DNA from: Alphaproteobacteria bacterium
GTDB lineage: Bacteria; Pseudomonadota; Alphaproteobacteria; Acetobacterales; Acetobacteraceae
Direction: 5' to 3'
Length of the DNA: 57,696 nt
Assembly (NCBI GenBank): GCA_020850755.1
Contig: JADZEB010000021.1
Location: forward strand, 1-57,696
The notes under the pieces are model-generated. The model made no database searches. It was not told the origin of the DNA and saw only the letters and a program-made list of their open reading frames with translations. The translations under genes and the position numbers were made by a program. Below, piece by piece: positions 29,294 through 37,652 of the stretch (position 1 is the first letter of the stretch; every line of letters starts with the position of its first letter).

Positions 29294-30442
29294 ATGAAGG
29301 TCTGCCAGCTCGCCAATGTCGATTTCGCGCTGCACCACTTCCTGATGCCGCTGATGCGCGCTATCCGCGAGCGCGGCCACGAGGTGGTGGGCGTGTGCGC
29401 CGACGGCCCGCTGGTCGCGAAGGCGCGCGCCGAGGGCTTTCGCATCGAAACTGCGCCGCTCGAGCGCAGCTACGACCTGATCGCGCATGCGCGCGCCTTC
29501 CGCCATCTGCGCCGCTTCTTCGCCGCCGAGCGCTTCGACCTTGTCCATGTGCACACGCCGCTTGCCGGCCTGATCGGGCGCTTCGCCGCGCGCGCCGCGC
29601 GCGTGCCGCGCATCGCCTATACTGCGCACGGCTTCTATTTCCACGAGCACATGCCGGCGGCGAAGCGCGCCTTCTTCGTCGGGCTGGAGCGTCTCGGGCG
29701 CAGCGTCACCGATGTGCTGATGACGCAGTCCGAGGAGGATGCGGCCGCCGCGCGCGCCTTGCGCATCGCCCCGCGCGGGGCGGTGAGTGCGATCGGCAAC
29801 GGTGTCGATCCGGCCCTGTTCCACCCGCCCGCCGCGGAGGCCGAGCAGGCCGAGCGCGCGGCGCTCCGCGCCGAGCTTGGCGCCGCGCCCGATGATGTCG
29901 TCGTACTGATGACCGGGCGCATGGTGGCCGAGAAGGGCTATCCCGAGCTGTTCGCGGCGATGGCGCGGGCGATGGCGCGCAGCCCGTGCCTCAGGCTCTG
30001 GTGCGTGGGCTCGCGCCTGGCTTCGGATCATGCCGCCAGCATCGATGCGGCGATCGCCGCGGCCGAGGCCGATCCGCTGCTCGGCCCGCGCCTGCGCCTG
30101 CTCGGCTATCGCGGCGACATGCCGCGCCTGTTGCGCGCGGCCGACCTGTTCACCCTGCCGAGCCACCGCGAGGGCATGCCGCGCTCGATCATCGAGGCGA
30201 TGATGACCGGGTTGGCCGTGGTGGCGACCGACATCCGCGGCGCGCGCGAGGAGGTGCTGGCGGGGGAAACCGGGCTGCTGGTGCCGCTCGGCGATGTGGC
30301 GGCGCTGGCCGATGCCTTCGCCGGCCTCGGCGCCGATGCGGCGCGGCGCGCGACGATGGGGGCGGCGGGGCGGGCGCGCGCGCTCGACCTCTATGACGAG
30401 GCCAAGGTGATCGCCCGCCAGATCGACCTGCTCGGCCTGTAG
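29294..30442 (+). CDS. glycosyltransferase family 4 protein
   Basis: This 382-residue GT-B fold enzyme probably adds a sugar from a nucleotide donor during surface polysaccharide synthesis. The N-terminal half has [17 protein letters not shown] and [13 protein letters not shown] (typical of the CapM/EpsD-like subgroup). The C-terminal half has [14 protein letters not shown], the phosphate-binding region, and the acidic motif [32 protein letters not shown]. The start ([11 protein letters not shown]) follows asnB by 26 bp. The pair asnB-GT4 seems to be inserted in the otherwise conserved rsmB-rpe-heparinase-purH neighbourhood. Confidence 0.88.
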   Translation: MKVCQLANVDFALHHFLMPLMRAIRERGHEVVGVCADGPLVAKARAEGFRIETAPLERSYDLIAHARAFRHLRRFFAAERFDLVHVHTPLAGLIGRFAARAARVPRIAYTAHGFYFHEHMPAAKRAFFVGLERLGRSVTDVLMTQSEEDAAAARALRIAPRGAVSAIGNGVDPALFHPPAAEAEQAERAALRAELGAAPDDVVVLMTGRMVAEKGYPELFAAMARAMARSPCLRLWCVGSRLASDHAASIDAAIAAAEADPLLGPRLRLLGYRGDMPRLLRAADLFTLPSHREGMPRSIIEAMMTGLAVVATDIRGAREEVLAGETGLLVPLGDVAALADAFAGLGADAARRATMGAAGRARALDLYDEAKVIARQIDLLGL

Positions 30443-30469
30443 CCGGCGCGGTGACCCGCGTCCCCGCCC

Positions 30470-30498
30470 TTGGCCGGCGGGCGCCGGGGGGCTATACC
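30470..30498 (+). promoter_or_regulatory. possible purH promoter
   Basis: TTGGCC (30470-30475), a 17-bp spacer and TATACC (30493-30498) lie in the 157-bp gap before purH. The -10 box matches four of six consensus bases and is unusual in this GC-rich stretch. Confidence 0.4.
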
Positions 30499-30599
30499 CG
30501 CCGCCTGCACCGCGCGCCGCCAGCGAGTCGGCGCCGGCGCTCCTGTTCCGGCTCCGCGCGGCCGGCTCCGCCACGTCCAACGCCAGCGAGTTCCGATCC

Positions 30600-32213
30600 A
30601 TGTCCGCACCCGCCTCCGTCCCGCCGCGTCCCGCCCCCGCCGACCCGATGCCGGTGCGCCGCGCGCTCCTGTCGGTCTCGGACAAGGCCGGTCTGGTCGC
30701 ACTCGGCCGGGCGCTCACGGAGCATGGCGCCGAGCTGGTCTCGACCGGCGGTTCGGCCCGCGCGCTGGCCGAGGCGGGGCTTGCCGTGACCGAGGTGGCG
30801 AGCGTCTCGGGCTTCCCCGAGATCATGGACGGGCGCGTGAAGACGCTGGTGCCGCAGGTGCATGGCGGCATCCTTGCCCGCCGCGACGAGCCCCGGCACC
30901 TGGCCGAGATGGCAGCGCACGATATCCGCCCGATCGATCTCGTCTGCGTCAACCTCTATCCCTTCGAGGCGACGGTGGCCAAGGGCGCGCCCTTCGCCGA
31001 CTGCATCGAGAACATCGATATCGGCGGCCCGGCGCTGATCCGCGCCGCGGCCAAGAACCATGATTTCGTCGCGGTGCTGACCGACCCGGCCGACTATGAC
31101 GGCGTGATCGCGGAGCTGGCGCAGGGCGGCACGAAGCTGGCCACGCGCCGGCGGCTGGCGGCGGCGGCCTATGCGCGCACGGCGGGCTATGATGCCGCGA
31201 TCGCGCGCTGGTTCGCCGCCGAGAACGAGACACCCTATCCGCCGCGGCTGGCCTTCGCCGGCACGCTGCGCCAGACGCTGCGCTATGGCGAGAACCCGCA
31301 CCAGAGCGCCGCCTTCTATGCCGGCGGGCCCGAGCCGCGCGCGGGCGTTGCCACCGCGCGGCAGGTGCAGGGCAAGGGGCTTTCCTACAACAACCTCAAC
31401 GACACCGACGCCGCCTACGAGCTGGTGGCCGAATTCGACCGCCCGGCGGTGGTGATCGTCAAGCACGCCAACCCCTGCGGGGTGGCGCTCGGCGCCAGCC
31501 TGGCGGCGGCGTGGGAGCAGGCGCTCGCCTGCGATCCGGTCTCGGCCTTCGGCGGGATCGTGGCGGTGAACCGCATGCTGGACGCGGCGGCGGCGGAGAA
31601 GATCGCCGCGATCTTCACGGAAGTCATCATCGCCCCCGACGCCACCCCCGAGGCCCAGGCGATCCTGGCGCGCAAGAAGAATCTCCGTCTGCTGCTGGCC
31701 GGCGGCCTGCCCGATCCGGCAGCGCCGGGCGTGACCTGCAAAAGCCTTGCCGGCGGCATGCTGGTGCAGAGCCGCGACAATGGCCGGCGCAGTGCGGCCG
31801 ATCTGCGCGTCGTGACCCGGCGCGCGCCGAGCGATGCCGAGCTTGCCGACCTGCTGTTCGCCTTCACCGTCTGCAAGCATGTAAAGTCGAACGCGATCGT
31901 CTATGCCAGGGACGGCGCCACGGTGGGCGTGGGCGCGGGCCAGATGAGCCGGGTCGATTCCGCGCGCATCGCCGCCTGGAAGGCCGAGGAGGCGGCGCGC
32001 GCCGCCGGGCTCGCCGCGCCGCGCACGCAAGGTGCGGTGGTCGCCTCGGATGCCTTCTTCCCCTTCGCCGACGGGCTGATCGCGGCGGCGGCGGCGGGCG
32101 TTTCCGCCGTGATCCAGCCGGGCGGCTCGATCCGCGACGCCGAGGTGATCGCCGCTGCCGACGAGCGCGGGCTGGCGATGGTGTTCACCGACATGCGCCA
32201 CTTCCGGCACTGA
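30600..32213 (+). CDS. purH: bifunctional AICAR transformylase / IMP cyclohydrolase
   Basis: This 537-residue enzyme carries out the last two steps of de novo IMP synthesis. The N-terminal cyclohydrolase domain shows [48 protein letters not shown] (about residues 70-92) and [17 protein letters not shown]. The transformylase domain has [38 protein letters not shown] with the catalytic Lys-His, and [10 protein letters not shown] near the C-terminus, ending FTDMRHFRH. Length and order are standard. rmuC follows after 19 bp on the same strand. Confidence 0.98.
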   Translation: MSAPASVPPRPAPADPMPVRRALLSVSDKAGLVALGRALTEHGAELVSTGGSARALAEAGLAVTEVASVSGFPEIMDGRVKTLVPQVHGGILARRDEPRHLAEMAAHDIRPIDLVCVNLYPFEATVAKGAPFADCIENIDIGGPALIRAAAKNHDFVAVLTDPADYDGVIAELAQGGTKLATRRRLAAAAYARTAGYDAAIARWFAAENETPYPPRLAFAGTLRQTLRYGENPHQSAAFYAGGPEPRAGVATARQVQGKGLSYNNLNDTDAAYELVAEFDRPAVVIVKHANPCGVALGASLAAAWEQALACDPVSAFGGIVAVNRMLDAAAAEKIAAIFTEVIIAPDATPEAQAILARKKNLRLLLAGGLPDPAAPGVTCKSLAGGMLVQSRDNGRRSAADLRVVTRRAPSDAELADLLFAFTVCKHVKSNAIVYARDGATVGVGAGQMSRVDSARIAAWKAEEAARAAGLAAPRTQGAVVASDAFFPFADGLIAAAAAGVSAVIQPGGSIRDAEVIAAADERGLAMVFTDMRHFRH

Positions 32214-32232
32214 GCGCGGGGAGGGCGCGGCG

Positions 32233-33540
32233 GTGACCCTCTCGGCGGAAACGCTGATCGCCCTTGCCGCAGGCGCGCTGCTGGCGTTCATGCTCGCGCT
32301 GCTGTGGTTCCGCCGTGGCGGAGCGGGTGCGGCAGAGGCCGAGATGCAGGCAGCGCTTGCGCGCCTGGCCGAGGGCATGGCGCAGCTCCAGCAGGGAGCG
32401 GGCGCGCTTTCCGGCCGGCTCGACGGCATCACCACGCAGCAGCTTGGACAGGCCCAGGCGGTGAACGACCGCCTCGCCAGCCAAGAGCGCGTGCTGGCCG
32501 ATGCGCTGGCGAAGCAGGCCGCGGCCGCGGCCGAGCGCTTCCAGTCGCAGGAGCGCACGGTTGCGGGCAAGCTCGGCGAGGTGGCGCAGATCGTGGGCGA
32601 GGCGCTGGCCAAGCAGGCCGCCGCCAGCGCCGAGCGCCTGCAGGCGCAGGAGCGCACGCTGGCCGAGGCGGTGGCCGCCCTGCACCAGCGCGTCAACGCG
32701 ACGCTGGTGCAATCGGCCGAGAAGACGCATGAAAGCCTCACCGGCCTGGCGCAGAAGCTCGCGCTGATCGATGCGGCGCAGAAGAACATCACCGCGCTGA
32801 GCGAGCAGGTGGGCGGTCTTGCCGCGATCCTCGACAACAAGCAGCAGCGCGGCGCCTTCGGCGAGACGCGGCTCGAGGACCTGGTGCGCGATGCGCTGCC
32901 GCCCGATGCCTATGTCTTCCAGGCGACGCTGAGTACCGGTGTGCGCGCCGACTGCCTGTTGAAGCTGCCCGATCCGCCCGGCCCGATCGCGGTGGACAGC
33001 AAGTTCCCGCTCGAAGGTTGGCGCGCGCTGCGCGCCGCCACCGCCGAGCCCGCGCGCATCGCCGCCGCGCGCCAGTTCGATGCCGATGTGCGCAAGCATC
33101 TGCGCGACATTTCCGAGAAATACATCATCCCCGGCGAGACCGCCGATGGCGCGCTGATGTTCGTGCCCTCGGAAGCGATCTACGCCGCACTCCATGCCGA
33201 GCATGCATCGGTGGTCGAGGATGCGCGCAAGCGGCGCGTCTATATCGTCTCGCCCTCGACGCTCTGGGCGCTCCTGAACACGATCCGCGCGGTGATGCGC
33301 GATGTCGAGATGCGCAAGGAGATGGCCGGGGTGCAGAAGCTGATCGCGCTGATGCTGCGCGACGTGCAGCTGCTCGATCAGCGCGTCGGCAATCTGCGCC
33401 GGCACTTCACCCAGACCGAGAAGGATATCGGCGAGATCGAGACCTCGACGCGCAACATCACTAGCCGCGGCGAGCGCATTGCCGCCGTGCGCCTCGACGA
33501 GCCCGATCCGAACGCCGCGCTGCCCCCGCCGCCGGGCTAG
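32233..33540 (+). CDS. rmuC: DNA recombination protein RmuC
   Basis: This 435-residue protein is anchored by one N-terminal membrane helix (about 5-26; [19 protein letters not shown]). A coiled coil (about 40-190, with 33-residue-like Gln/Ala/Glu repeats [19 protein letters not shown] / [19 protein letters not shown]) follows, then the RmuC nuclease-like domain from about 200 ([68 protein letters not shown]). RmuC limits inversions and is thought to act as a nuclease on recombining DNA. The start codon is GTG at 32233 after GGGGAGG. It ends only 10 bp before the left repeat of the small insert at the recR end. Confidence 0.95.
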   Translation: MTLSAETLIALAAGALLAFMLALLWFRRGGAGAAEAEMQAALARLAEGMAQLQQGAGALSGRLDGITTQQLGQAQAVNDRLASQERVLADALAKQAAAAAERFQSQERTVAGKLGEVAQIVGEALAKQAAASAERLQAQERTLAEAVAALHQRVNATLVQSAEKTHESLTGLAQKLALIDAAQKNITALSEQVGGLAAILDNKQQRGAFGETRLEDLVRDALPPDAYVFQATLSTGVRADCLLKLPDPPGPIAVDSKFPLEGWRALRAATAEPARIAAARQFDADVRKHLRDISEKYIIPGETADGALMFVPSEAIYAALHAEHASVVEDARKRRVYIVSPSTLWALLNTIRAVMRDVEMRKEMAGVQKLIALMLRDVQLLDQRVGNLRRHFTQTEKDIGEIETSTRNITSRGERIAAVRLDEPDPNAALPPPPG

Positions 33541-33550
33541 CGCAGGGGCC

Positions 33551-33582
33551 GTTCACGCGGGGCGGCGGGCGCGCAGCGCGGT
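33551..33582 (-). repeat. direct repeat, remote copy of the recR 3' end
   Basis: This 32-bp segment matches 34272-34303 at 28 positions. Read on the minus strand it encodes TALRARRPA and a TGA stop, exactly like the end of RecR. It sits 10 bp from the rmuC stop and is probably the original recR end displaced by the insert. Confidence 0.85.
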
Positions 33583-33610
33583 CCACTGTATCAGGTCGAG
33601 TACAATGAAA

Positions 33611-33624
33611 GGTTGGGCGTCACG
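33611..33624 (-). repeat. left inverted repeat / RYYYAAC-like core at the gene end
   Basis: GGTTGGGCGTCACG (plus strand) is the reverse complement, with one mismatch, of 34249-34262. It contains the stop codon of the enclosed gene. On the gene's strand the core reads GCCCAAC followed by CTTTCATT and ACTCGAC, resembling the first half of an integron attC site. Confidence 0.6.
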
Positions 33625-34231
33625 GCAACGGAACGCCGGCCGCGCGCAGTTCCTTCTCCCACGCGACGATGGCCTCGCTACAGGTTGCTTCGAAATCGGC
33701 AAGGAAGTTGTCCGATTCATCAGCGATGGTCGCTACAAGGGTAAGCGTCGCGCTCCCACTCCCCGAGCTTCCAGTGACGAGCCTCCCTGTACGGGGGTCA
33801 ATCGTGACAAAGCCACCTGAATCGGGCGATGTGCCAGTACTCAACCGAGCCACCTGCCCAATGTCACGCAGCTTTGGAACGTGGCCAGAGCGCGGACGAG
33901 AAGTGAGCTCAGCGTGTTTGTCCACGTTCCAGAGGTCGTGAATTAGCGCAACTGATCGGTTCGTGTTGATGAGCGTGTCGCCGTTGAAAGGTCGACCTTG
34001 TTTCTTGCACCAGACCTTCAGATGATCCTTGAGCGATGCGATGTTCGCAATGAGCAGCGAGGCGGCGTTCGCCAAGTCGGTTGGGTCTGCATTCTTGCCG
34101 AAATCAAGAGTGATTGCCGTATAGCTCTCGGTTCGGGCGATTTCGGGCGCGACGCCCGAGAAATCGCTTGTGCCCAATGCCTCAAACGCAGCGTGCATTC
34201 GGCGGATCTTGCAATCAAGCACATCAAACAT
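33620..34231 (-). CDS. unknown protein in the recR insert, HEPN-like features
   Basis: I do not recognise a named family. The 203-residue product has a helical N-terminal two thirds and a Ser/Gly-rich beta-type end. Helices around residues 51-75 (TDLANAASLLIANIASLKDHL) and 89-107 contain R92 and H98 (R-x5-H) and a WNVDKH motif (101-106). This spacing recalls HEPN-like proteins, many of them toxin or phage-defence RNases, but the match is weak. Codon use has far more A/T at third positions than its neighbours, a sign of transfer. The start is 42 bp after the recR stop in the same direction, so it may be read from the dnaX-ybaB-recR operon. Confidence 0.75.
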   Translation of the reverse strand: MFDVLDCKIRRMHAAFEALGTSDFSGVAPEIARTESYTAITLDFGKNADPTDLANAASLLIANIASLKDHLKVWCKKQGRPFNGDTLINTNRSVALIHDLWNVDKHAELTSRPRSGHVPKLRDIGQVARLSTGTSPDSGGFVTIDPRTGRLVTGSSGSGSATLTLVATIADESDNFLADFEATCSEAIVAWEKELRAAGVPLP

Positions 34232-34248
34232 GATGACGCCCCGATGTT

Positions 34249-34262
34249 CGTGATGCCCAACC
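34249..34262 (-). repeat. right inverted repeat / GTTRRRY-like core upstream of the gene
   Basis: CGTGATGCCCAACC (plus strand) pairs with 33611-33624 at 13 of 14 positions. On the strand of the enclosed gene it reads GTTGGGC 17-18 bp before the start codon, where an integron cassette would carry its core site. Confidence 0.6.
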
Positions 34263-34271
34263 CTGTTTGGT

Positions 34272-34303
34272 GTTCACGCAGGACGGCGGGCACGCAGGGC
34301 GGT
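34272..34303 (-). repeat. direct repeat at the recR 3' end
   Basis: This copy forms the actual C-terminal codons (TALRARRPA) and stop of recR. It differs from the remote copy (33551-33582) at four positions, three of them A here versus G there, consistent with an element-borne replacement end. Confidence 0.85.
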
Positions 34304-34882
34304 GAGGATGGTGCCGTCGTCGAGATGGTCGAGCTCCCCGCCCACCGGCACGCCGTGCGCCAGCCGCGACACGGCAACGCCGAGCGGCTTCAGCCGTTCG
34401 CTGAGATAGTGCGCGGTGGTCTGCCCGTCCACCGTGGCCGATAGCGCCAGGATCACCTCGCGCACCGGCTTGTCGCTCGCCGCCGCCTCCTGCACGCGGC
34501 GCAACAGCCGCCCGATCGCGAGATCGTCGGGCCCGACGCCGCCGAGCGCCGACAGGACGCCGCCGAGCACGTGATAGGTGCCGGGATGGGCGCCGGCGCG
34601 CTCCAGCGCCCACAGATCGGCCACATCCTCGATCACGCAGACGAGGCCGTGGTCACGGCGCGCATCGGCGCAGATGCTGCATGGATCGGTGGTGTCGAAA
34701 TTGCCGCACCGGCCGCAGGCGCGCACATGGGCCGAGGTTTCCGCCAGCGCGCGCGCCAGGGGATCGAGCAGCGTCTCGCGCTTGGCGATCAGGCGCAGGG
34801 CGGCGCGGCGGGCCGAGCGCGGCCCGAGCCCGGGCAGCTTCGCCAGCAGCGCGATCAGGCGCTCGATCTCGGCGCCGGCCAT
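34274..34882 (-). CDS. recR: recombination mediator RecR
   Basis: This 202-residue protein acts with RecO and RecF to load RecA on gapped DNA. It has the N-terminal helix-hairpin-helix ([23 protein letters not shown]), the four-Cys zinc finger at about 56-71 ([16 protein letters not shown]), and the Toprim domain ([46 protein letters not shown]). The order dnaX-ybaB-recR is conserved in bacteria. The last 30 bp are repeated 690 bp downstream beyond a foreign insert, so the 3' end appears to have been rebuilt by that insert without changing the encoded tail. Confidence 0.97.
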   Translation of the reverse strand: MAGAEIERLIALLAKLPGLGPRSARRAALRLIAKRETLLDPLARALAETSAHVRACGRCGNFDTTDPCSICADARRDHGLVCVIEDVADLWALERAGAHPGTYHVLGGVLSALGGVGPDDLAIGRLLRRVQEAAASDKPVREVILALSATVDGQTTAHYLSERLKPLGVAVSRLAHGVPVGGELDHLDDGTILTALRARRPA

Positions 34883-34930
34883 CCTGCCTGTCCTGTCATG
34901 CCGCGCCGCGCGCGGGCGGTGGCGCTCGGA

Positions 34931-35254
34931 TCAGAAGGGCAGCTTGAGCCCGCCGGGCAGGTTCATCCCGCCGGTGACCTGCTGCATCATCTCGGCCGTC
35001 TTCGCCTCGACCTTCTGGCGCGCATCGTTGCAGGCGGCGACGATCAGATCCTCCAGCACCTCGGCCTCGTTCGGGTCGATCAGCGCCTTGTCGATCGAGA
35101 CCTTGCGCACCTCGCTCTTGCCGGTGACGACGACCTTGACCATGCCGCCGCCGGCCTGGCCCTCGATCTCGGTCTGGCCGAGCGTCTCCTGCATGTCGGC
35201 CAGGCGCTGCTGCATCTGCTGCGCCTGCTTCATCATGTTGCCGAGATTCCTCAT
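34931..35254 (-). CDS. ybaB: YbaB/EbfC family nucleoid-associated protein
   Basis: This 107-residue DNA-binding protein forms tweezer-like dimers and is linked to recombination and nucleoid shape. The N-terminal MRNLGNMMKQAQQMQQRLADMQETL helix (residues 1-25), the GGGMVKVVVTGKSEVRKVSID strand region and the DLIVAACNDARQKVEAK helix are characteristic. Its start overlaps the dnaX stop by 4 bp (ATGA), so it is coupled to dnaX, and recR follows 48 bp downstream. Confidence 0.96.
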   Translation of the reverse strand: MRNLGNMMKQAQQMQQRLADMQETLGQTEIEGQAGGGMVKVVVTGKSEVRKVSIDKALIDPNEAEVLEDLIVAACNDARQKVEAKTAEMMQQVTGGMNLPGGLKLPF

Positions 35255-37317
35255 AGGTCGTCCTTTGCCGAGGGGTCGTCATCGTCATCGGTGAAATAGG
35301 GAGCGTCGGCCAGTTCCGCATCGGGGGGCGCGAAATCGGGCAGGTCGGCGGGCGCCTCGATCGCCGCGGGCGCCGGCTGGGCGGGGGCGTCGGGCGAAGT
35401 CGGTGGCGGCGCGGCTGCCTGTCCGATCGGGCGCACGGCTTCCAGCCTGGCGCCGGGGAAGGCGGCCAGCACCGCCTGCACCAGCGGGTGGCCGCGCGCT
35501 TCGGCAAGCTTGGCCTGCTCGGCCGCCTGTTCCTGCGCGGCCAGCGTCGGCGCACCGGGGGCGGAGGAGACGGCGATCACCCAGCGCCGCCCGGTCGCCT
35601 CCTGCAGGAGCGCCGAGAGACGCGAGGCGAGGTCGCGCGGGGCGGTCGGCAGCGGGTTGAACTCGATGCGGCCGGGCTCGAAATGCACCAGCCGGACCGA
35701 GGCGTAGAGCTCGGCCGAGAGCCGCCCCTCGCGGCGCGACTGCAACAGCGCCAGCACGGCGGCGAAATCCTGCGGGTCCGCGAGCGGCTGCACCTGCGTC
35801 TGCGCCTGCGTGGCGGGCGCGGGGCGCGCAGCACCGGCGCTTGCCGCCGATGCGCCCGGGCCGTTGACGACGAGCTGGGCGCGCACCGGCGCGCCGGCGC
35901 CCTCGGCGCCACCGATCATGCGCGTGGCTTCGGCGCGCGCGCCGCCGCCGCCATTGCCGCCGCCATTGCTGCCGCTCGCGCCGCCGCCGCTTGCCGCGCC
36001 GCCACCATTGCCGCTCAGTATGCGCACGAGATCGGCCGGCGTGGGCAGGTCGGCGGCATAGGCGAGGCGGATCAGCACCATCTCGGCCGCCGCTTGCGCG
36101 TCGGGTGCGCTGCGCACTTCCGCCAGGCCCTTGAGCAGCACCTGCCAGGCGCGCGCGAGCGCGGGCATGGGAAGCCGTGCCGCCAGCGCCGCCCCGCGCA
36201 CCGCTTCGGCTTCCGGCAGTTCCCCGCGTTGGGCAAGGTCGGGCACGGCGCGCAGGCGCGTCAGCGTGTGCGTGAGCTCCAGCAGGTCCTCGATCATCGT
36301 CGCCGGGTCGGCGCCGCGCGCATGCTGGTCGGCGGCGAGTGCCAGCGCCTGGTCGATCCGCCCGGCCATCAGCGCCTCGAACAGGTCGAACACGGCGAGG
36401 CGATCGGCAAGCCCGAGCATGTCGCGCACGCGTTCGGCCGTGATCGCCGCGTCCTCGCCGGCCTGCGCGATCGCCTGGTCGAGCAGGCTCAGCCCGTCGC
36501 GCACCGAACCGTCGGCGGCGCGTGCGATCAGCTCGATCGCGGCGGGCGCCACGCGTACCGCCTCCTTGGCGGCGATATCGGCGAAGTGGCGCGCAAGCTC
36601 GTCCTGGCCGATGCGGCGCAGGTCGAAGCGCTGGCACCGCGACAGCACGGTGACCGGCACCTTGCGGATCTCGGTGGTGGCGAAGATGAACTTCACATGC
36701 GCCGGCGGCTCCTCCAGCGTCTTGAGGAGCGCGTTGAACGCGTTCTTCGACAGCATGTGCACTTCATCGACGATATAGACCTTGTAGCGGCCCATGGTCG
36801 GGCGGTAGCGCACGCCCTCGATCACCTCGCGGATGTCCTCGACCCCGGTGCGCGAGGCGGCGTCCATCTCGATCACGTCGGGATGGCGGTCCTCGGCGAT
36901 GGCGCGGCAGTTGGGACAGAGGCCGCAGGGGGTGATGGTGGCCCCGCCCTGGCCATCCTCGCCGACGCAGTTCAGCGCGCGGGCGAGGATGCGCGCGGTG
37001 GTGGTCTTGCCCACGCCGCGCACGCCGGTGAGCATGAAGGCGTGCGCGATGCGCCCCGTGGCGATGGCGTTGCGCAGGGTGCGCACCAGCGCCTCCTGGC
37101 CGATCAGGTGCTCGAAGCGGTCGGGGCGGTATTTGCGCGCCAGCACCCGGTAGGCGGGCGCCGGCCCGGTGGCGGCGGCGGCGGGCGTGGGCGCGGCGGG
37201 CAGCTCGCCGAACAGGCCGGGGCCGTCCGCCTCGGCTGCGGCCGCGCCTCCCGGCCCGGAGCCTTCCGGCTGGGCCGCCTTGCTCGCGGGCGCTTCGGGA
37301 CACAGGCTGTCGGCCAT
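35251..37317 (-). CDS. dnaX: DNA polymerase III subunit gamma/tau
   Basis: This 688-residue clamp-loader ATPase joins polymerase cores at the fork. After about 50 residues of low complexity comes YRVLARKYRPDRFEHLIGQEALVRTL, the Walker A loop TGVRGVGKTTTARILARALNC, a Cys cluster (CGLCPNCRAI), the DEVHMLSKNAFNALLKTLEEPP Walker B/DExx region and the sensor SRCQRFDLRRI. The second half is a Gly/Ala-rich linker and the tau-specific domain. I use ATG 37317, because the open frame upstream runs into the ffs gene. It is coupled to ybaB by a 4-bp overlap. I did not identify a frameshift site for a separate gamma form. Confidence 0.96.
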   Translation of the reverse strand: MADSLCPEAPASKAAQPEGSGPGGAAAAEADGPGLFGELPAAPTPAAAATGPAPAYRVLARKYRPDRFEHLIGQEALVRTLRNAIATGRIAHAFMLTGVRGVGKTTTARILARALNCVGEDGQGGATITPCGLCPNCRAIAEDRHPDVIEMDAASRTGVEDIREVIEGVRYRPTMGRYKVYIVDEVHMLSKNAFNALLKTLEEPPAHVKFIFATTEIRKVPVTVLSRCQRFDLRRIGQDELARHFADIAAKEAVRVAPAAIELIARAADGSVRDGLSLLDQAIAQAGEDAAITAERVRDMLGLADRLAVFDLFEALMAGRIDQALALAADQHARGADPATMIEDLLELTHTLTRLRAVPDLAQRGELPEAEAVRGAALAARLPMPALARAWQVLLKGLAEVRSAPDAQAAAEMVLIRLAYAADLPTPADLVRILSGNGGGAASGGGASGSNGGGNGGGGARAEATRMIGGAEGAGAPVRAQLVVNGPGASAASAGAARPAPATQAQTQVQPLADPQDFAAVLALLQSRREGRLSAELYASVRLVHFEPGRIEFNPLPTAPRDLASRLSALLQEATGRRWVIAVSSAPGAPTLAAQEQAAEQAKLAEARGHPLVQAVLAAFPGARLEAVRPIGQAAAPPPTSPDAPAQPAPAAIEAPADLPDFAPPDAELADAPYFTDDDDDPSAKDDL

Positions 37318-37423
37318 CGGTGCGGGCGCTCTGGGTGGGTCGCGGGTTCGGCTCTGGTGTCCGGGCGCCGGCCGGCCCGGACAACGGTCCGGGAGGCAAC
37401 GCCGCGCGCGCCGCATCTGGGGT

Positions 37424-37519
37424 GGGAGGCTGGACAACGACCCGGGCGAGAACTCGTTACGGCTGCTTCCTTCCGGACCTGACCGGGTTGGCGAGGAGCC
37501 CGTCCGCCGCCAACCTCCC
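37424..37519 (-). ncRNA. ffs: signal recognition particle RNA, small (4.5S) type
   Basis: The minus strand carries the universal SRP core GGTCAGGTCCGGAAGGAAGC followed by AGCC. The ends GGGAGGTTGG (complement of 37510-37519) and CCAGCCTCCC (complement of 37424-37433) pair to close a single hairpin of about 96 nt, as in 4.5S RNA. The RNA binds Ffh and guides membrane protein targeting. Its place just upstream of dnaX is common in bacteria. Confidence 0.93.
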
Positions 37520-37652
37520 GCGCCAGTATATCAGTCCCGCCGGGGCTTCCCGCAACCCCGCCCGGCGCCCGGCGGCGAGATTGTTTCCCGCCTCCCGTGG
37601 CCCGTGCCCGGCGTTGCCTCGGCCCTGGCCCTGTGCGAGTGTCGCGCCCGCC

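Larger units (their letters stand above)
33551..34303 (-). mobile_element. low-GC single-gene insert at the 3' end of recR
   Basis: The segment of about 0.75 kb is bounded by 32-bp imperfect direct repeats that duplicate the recR 3' end (28 of 32 identical). Within it, 14-bp inverted repeats (33611-33624, 34249-34262; 13 of 14) tightly frame one gene. Hand counting of the interior gives about 57 % GC against about 70 % or more on both sides. No integrase or transposase is present, so it would need help in trans. The inverted-repeat cores read GTTGGGC and GCCCAAC, matching the integron core-site consensus; a transposase-less insertion cassette is the alternative reading. Confidence 0.6.

Noticed and set aside
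33551-33582. Chance similarity of GC-rich sequence to the recR end
   Set aside because: 28 of 32 bases agree, the stop codon is included, and both copies encode the same nine residues in the same orientation.
33551-34303. Ordinary IS with target duplication at the recR insert
   Set aside because: The direct repeats are too long (32 bp) and imperfect for a target duplication, the inverted repeats do not abut them, and there is no transposase.
37320-37652. Upstream extensions of dnaX and nudC frames over 37320-37652
   Set aside because: This stretch is occupied by the SRP RNA gene, and protein homology starts at the ATGs at 37317 and 37653.
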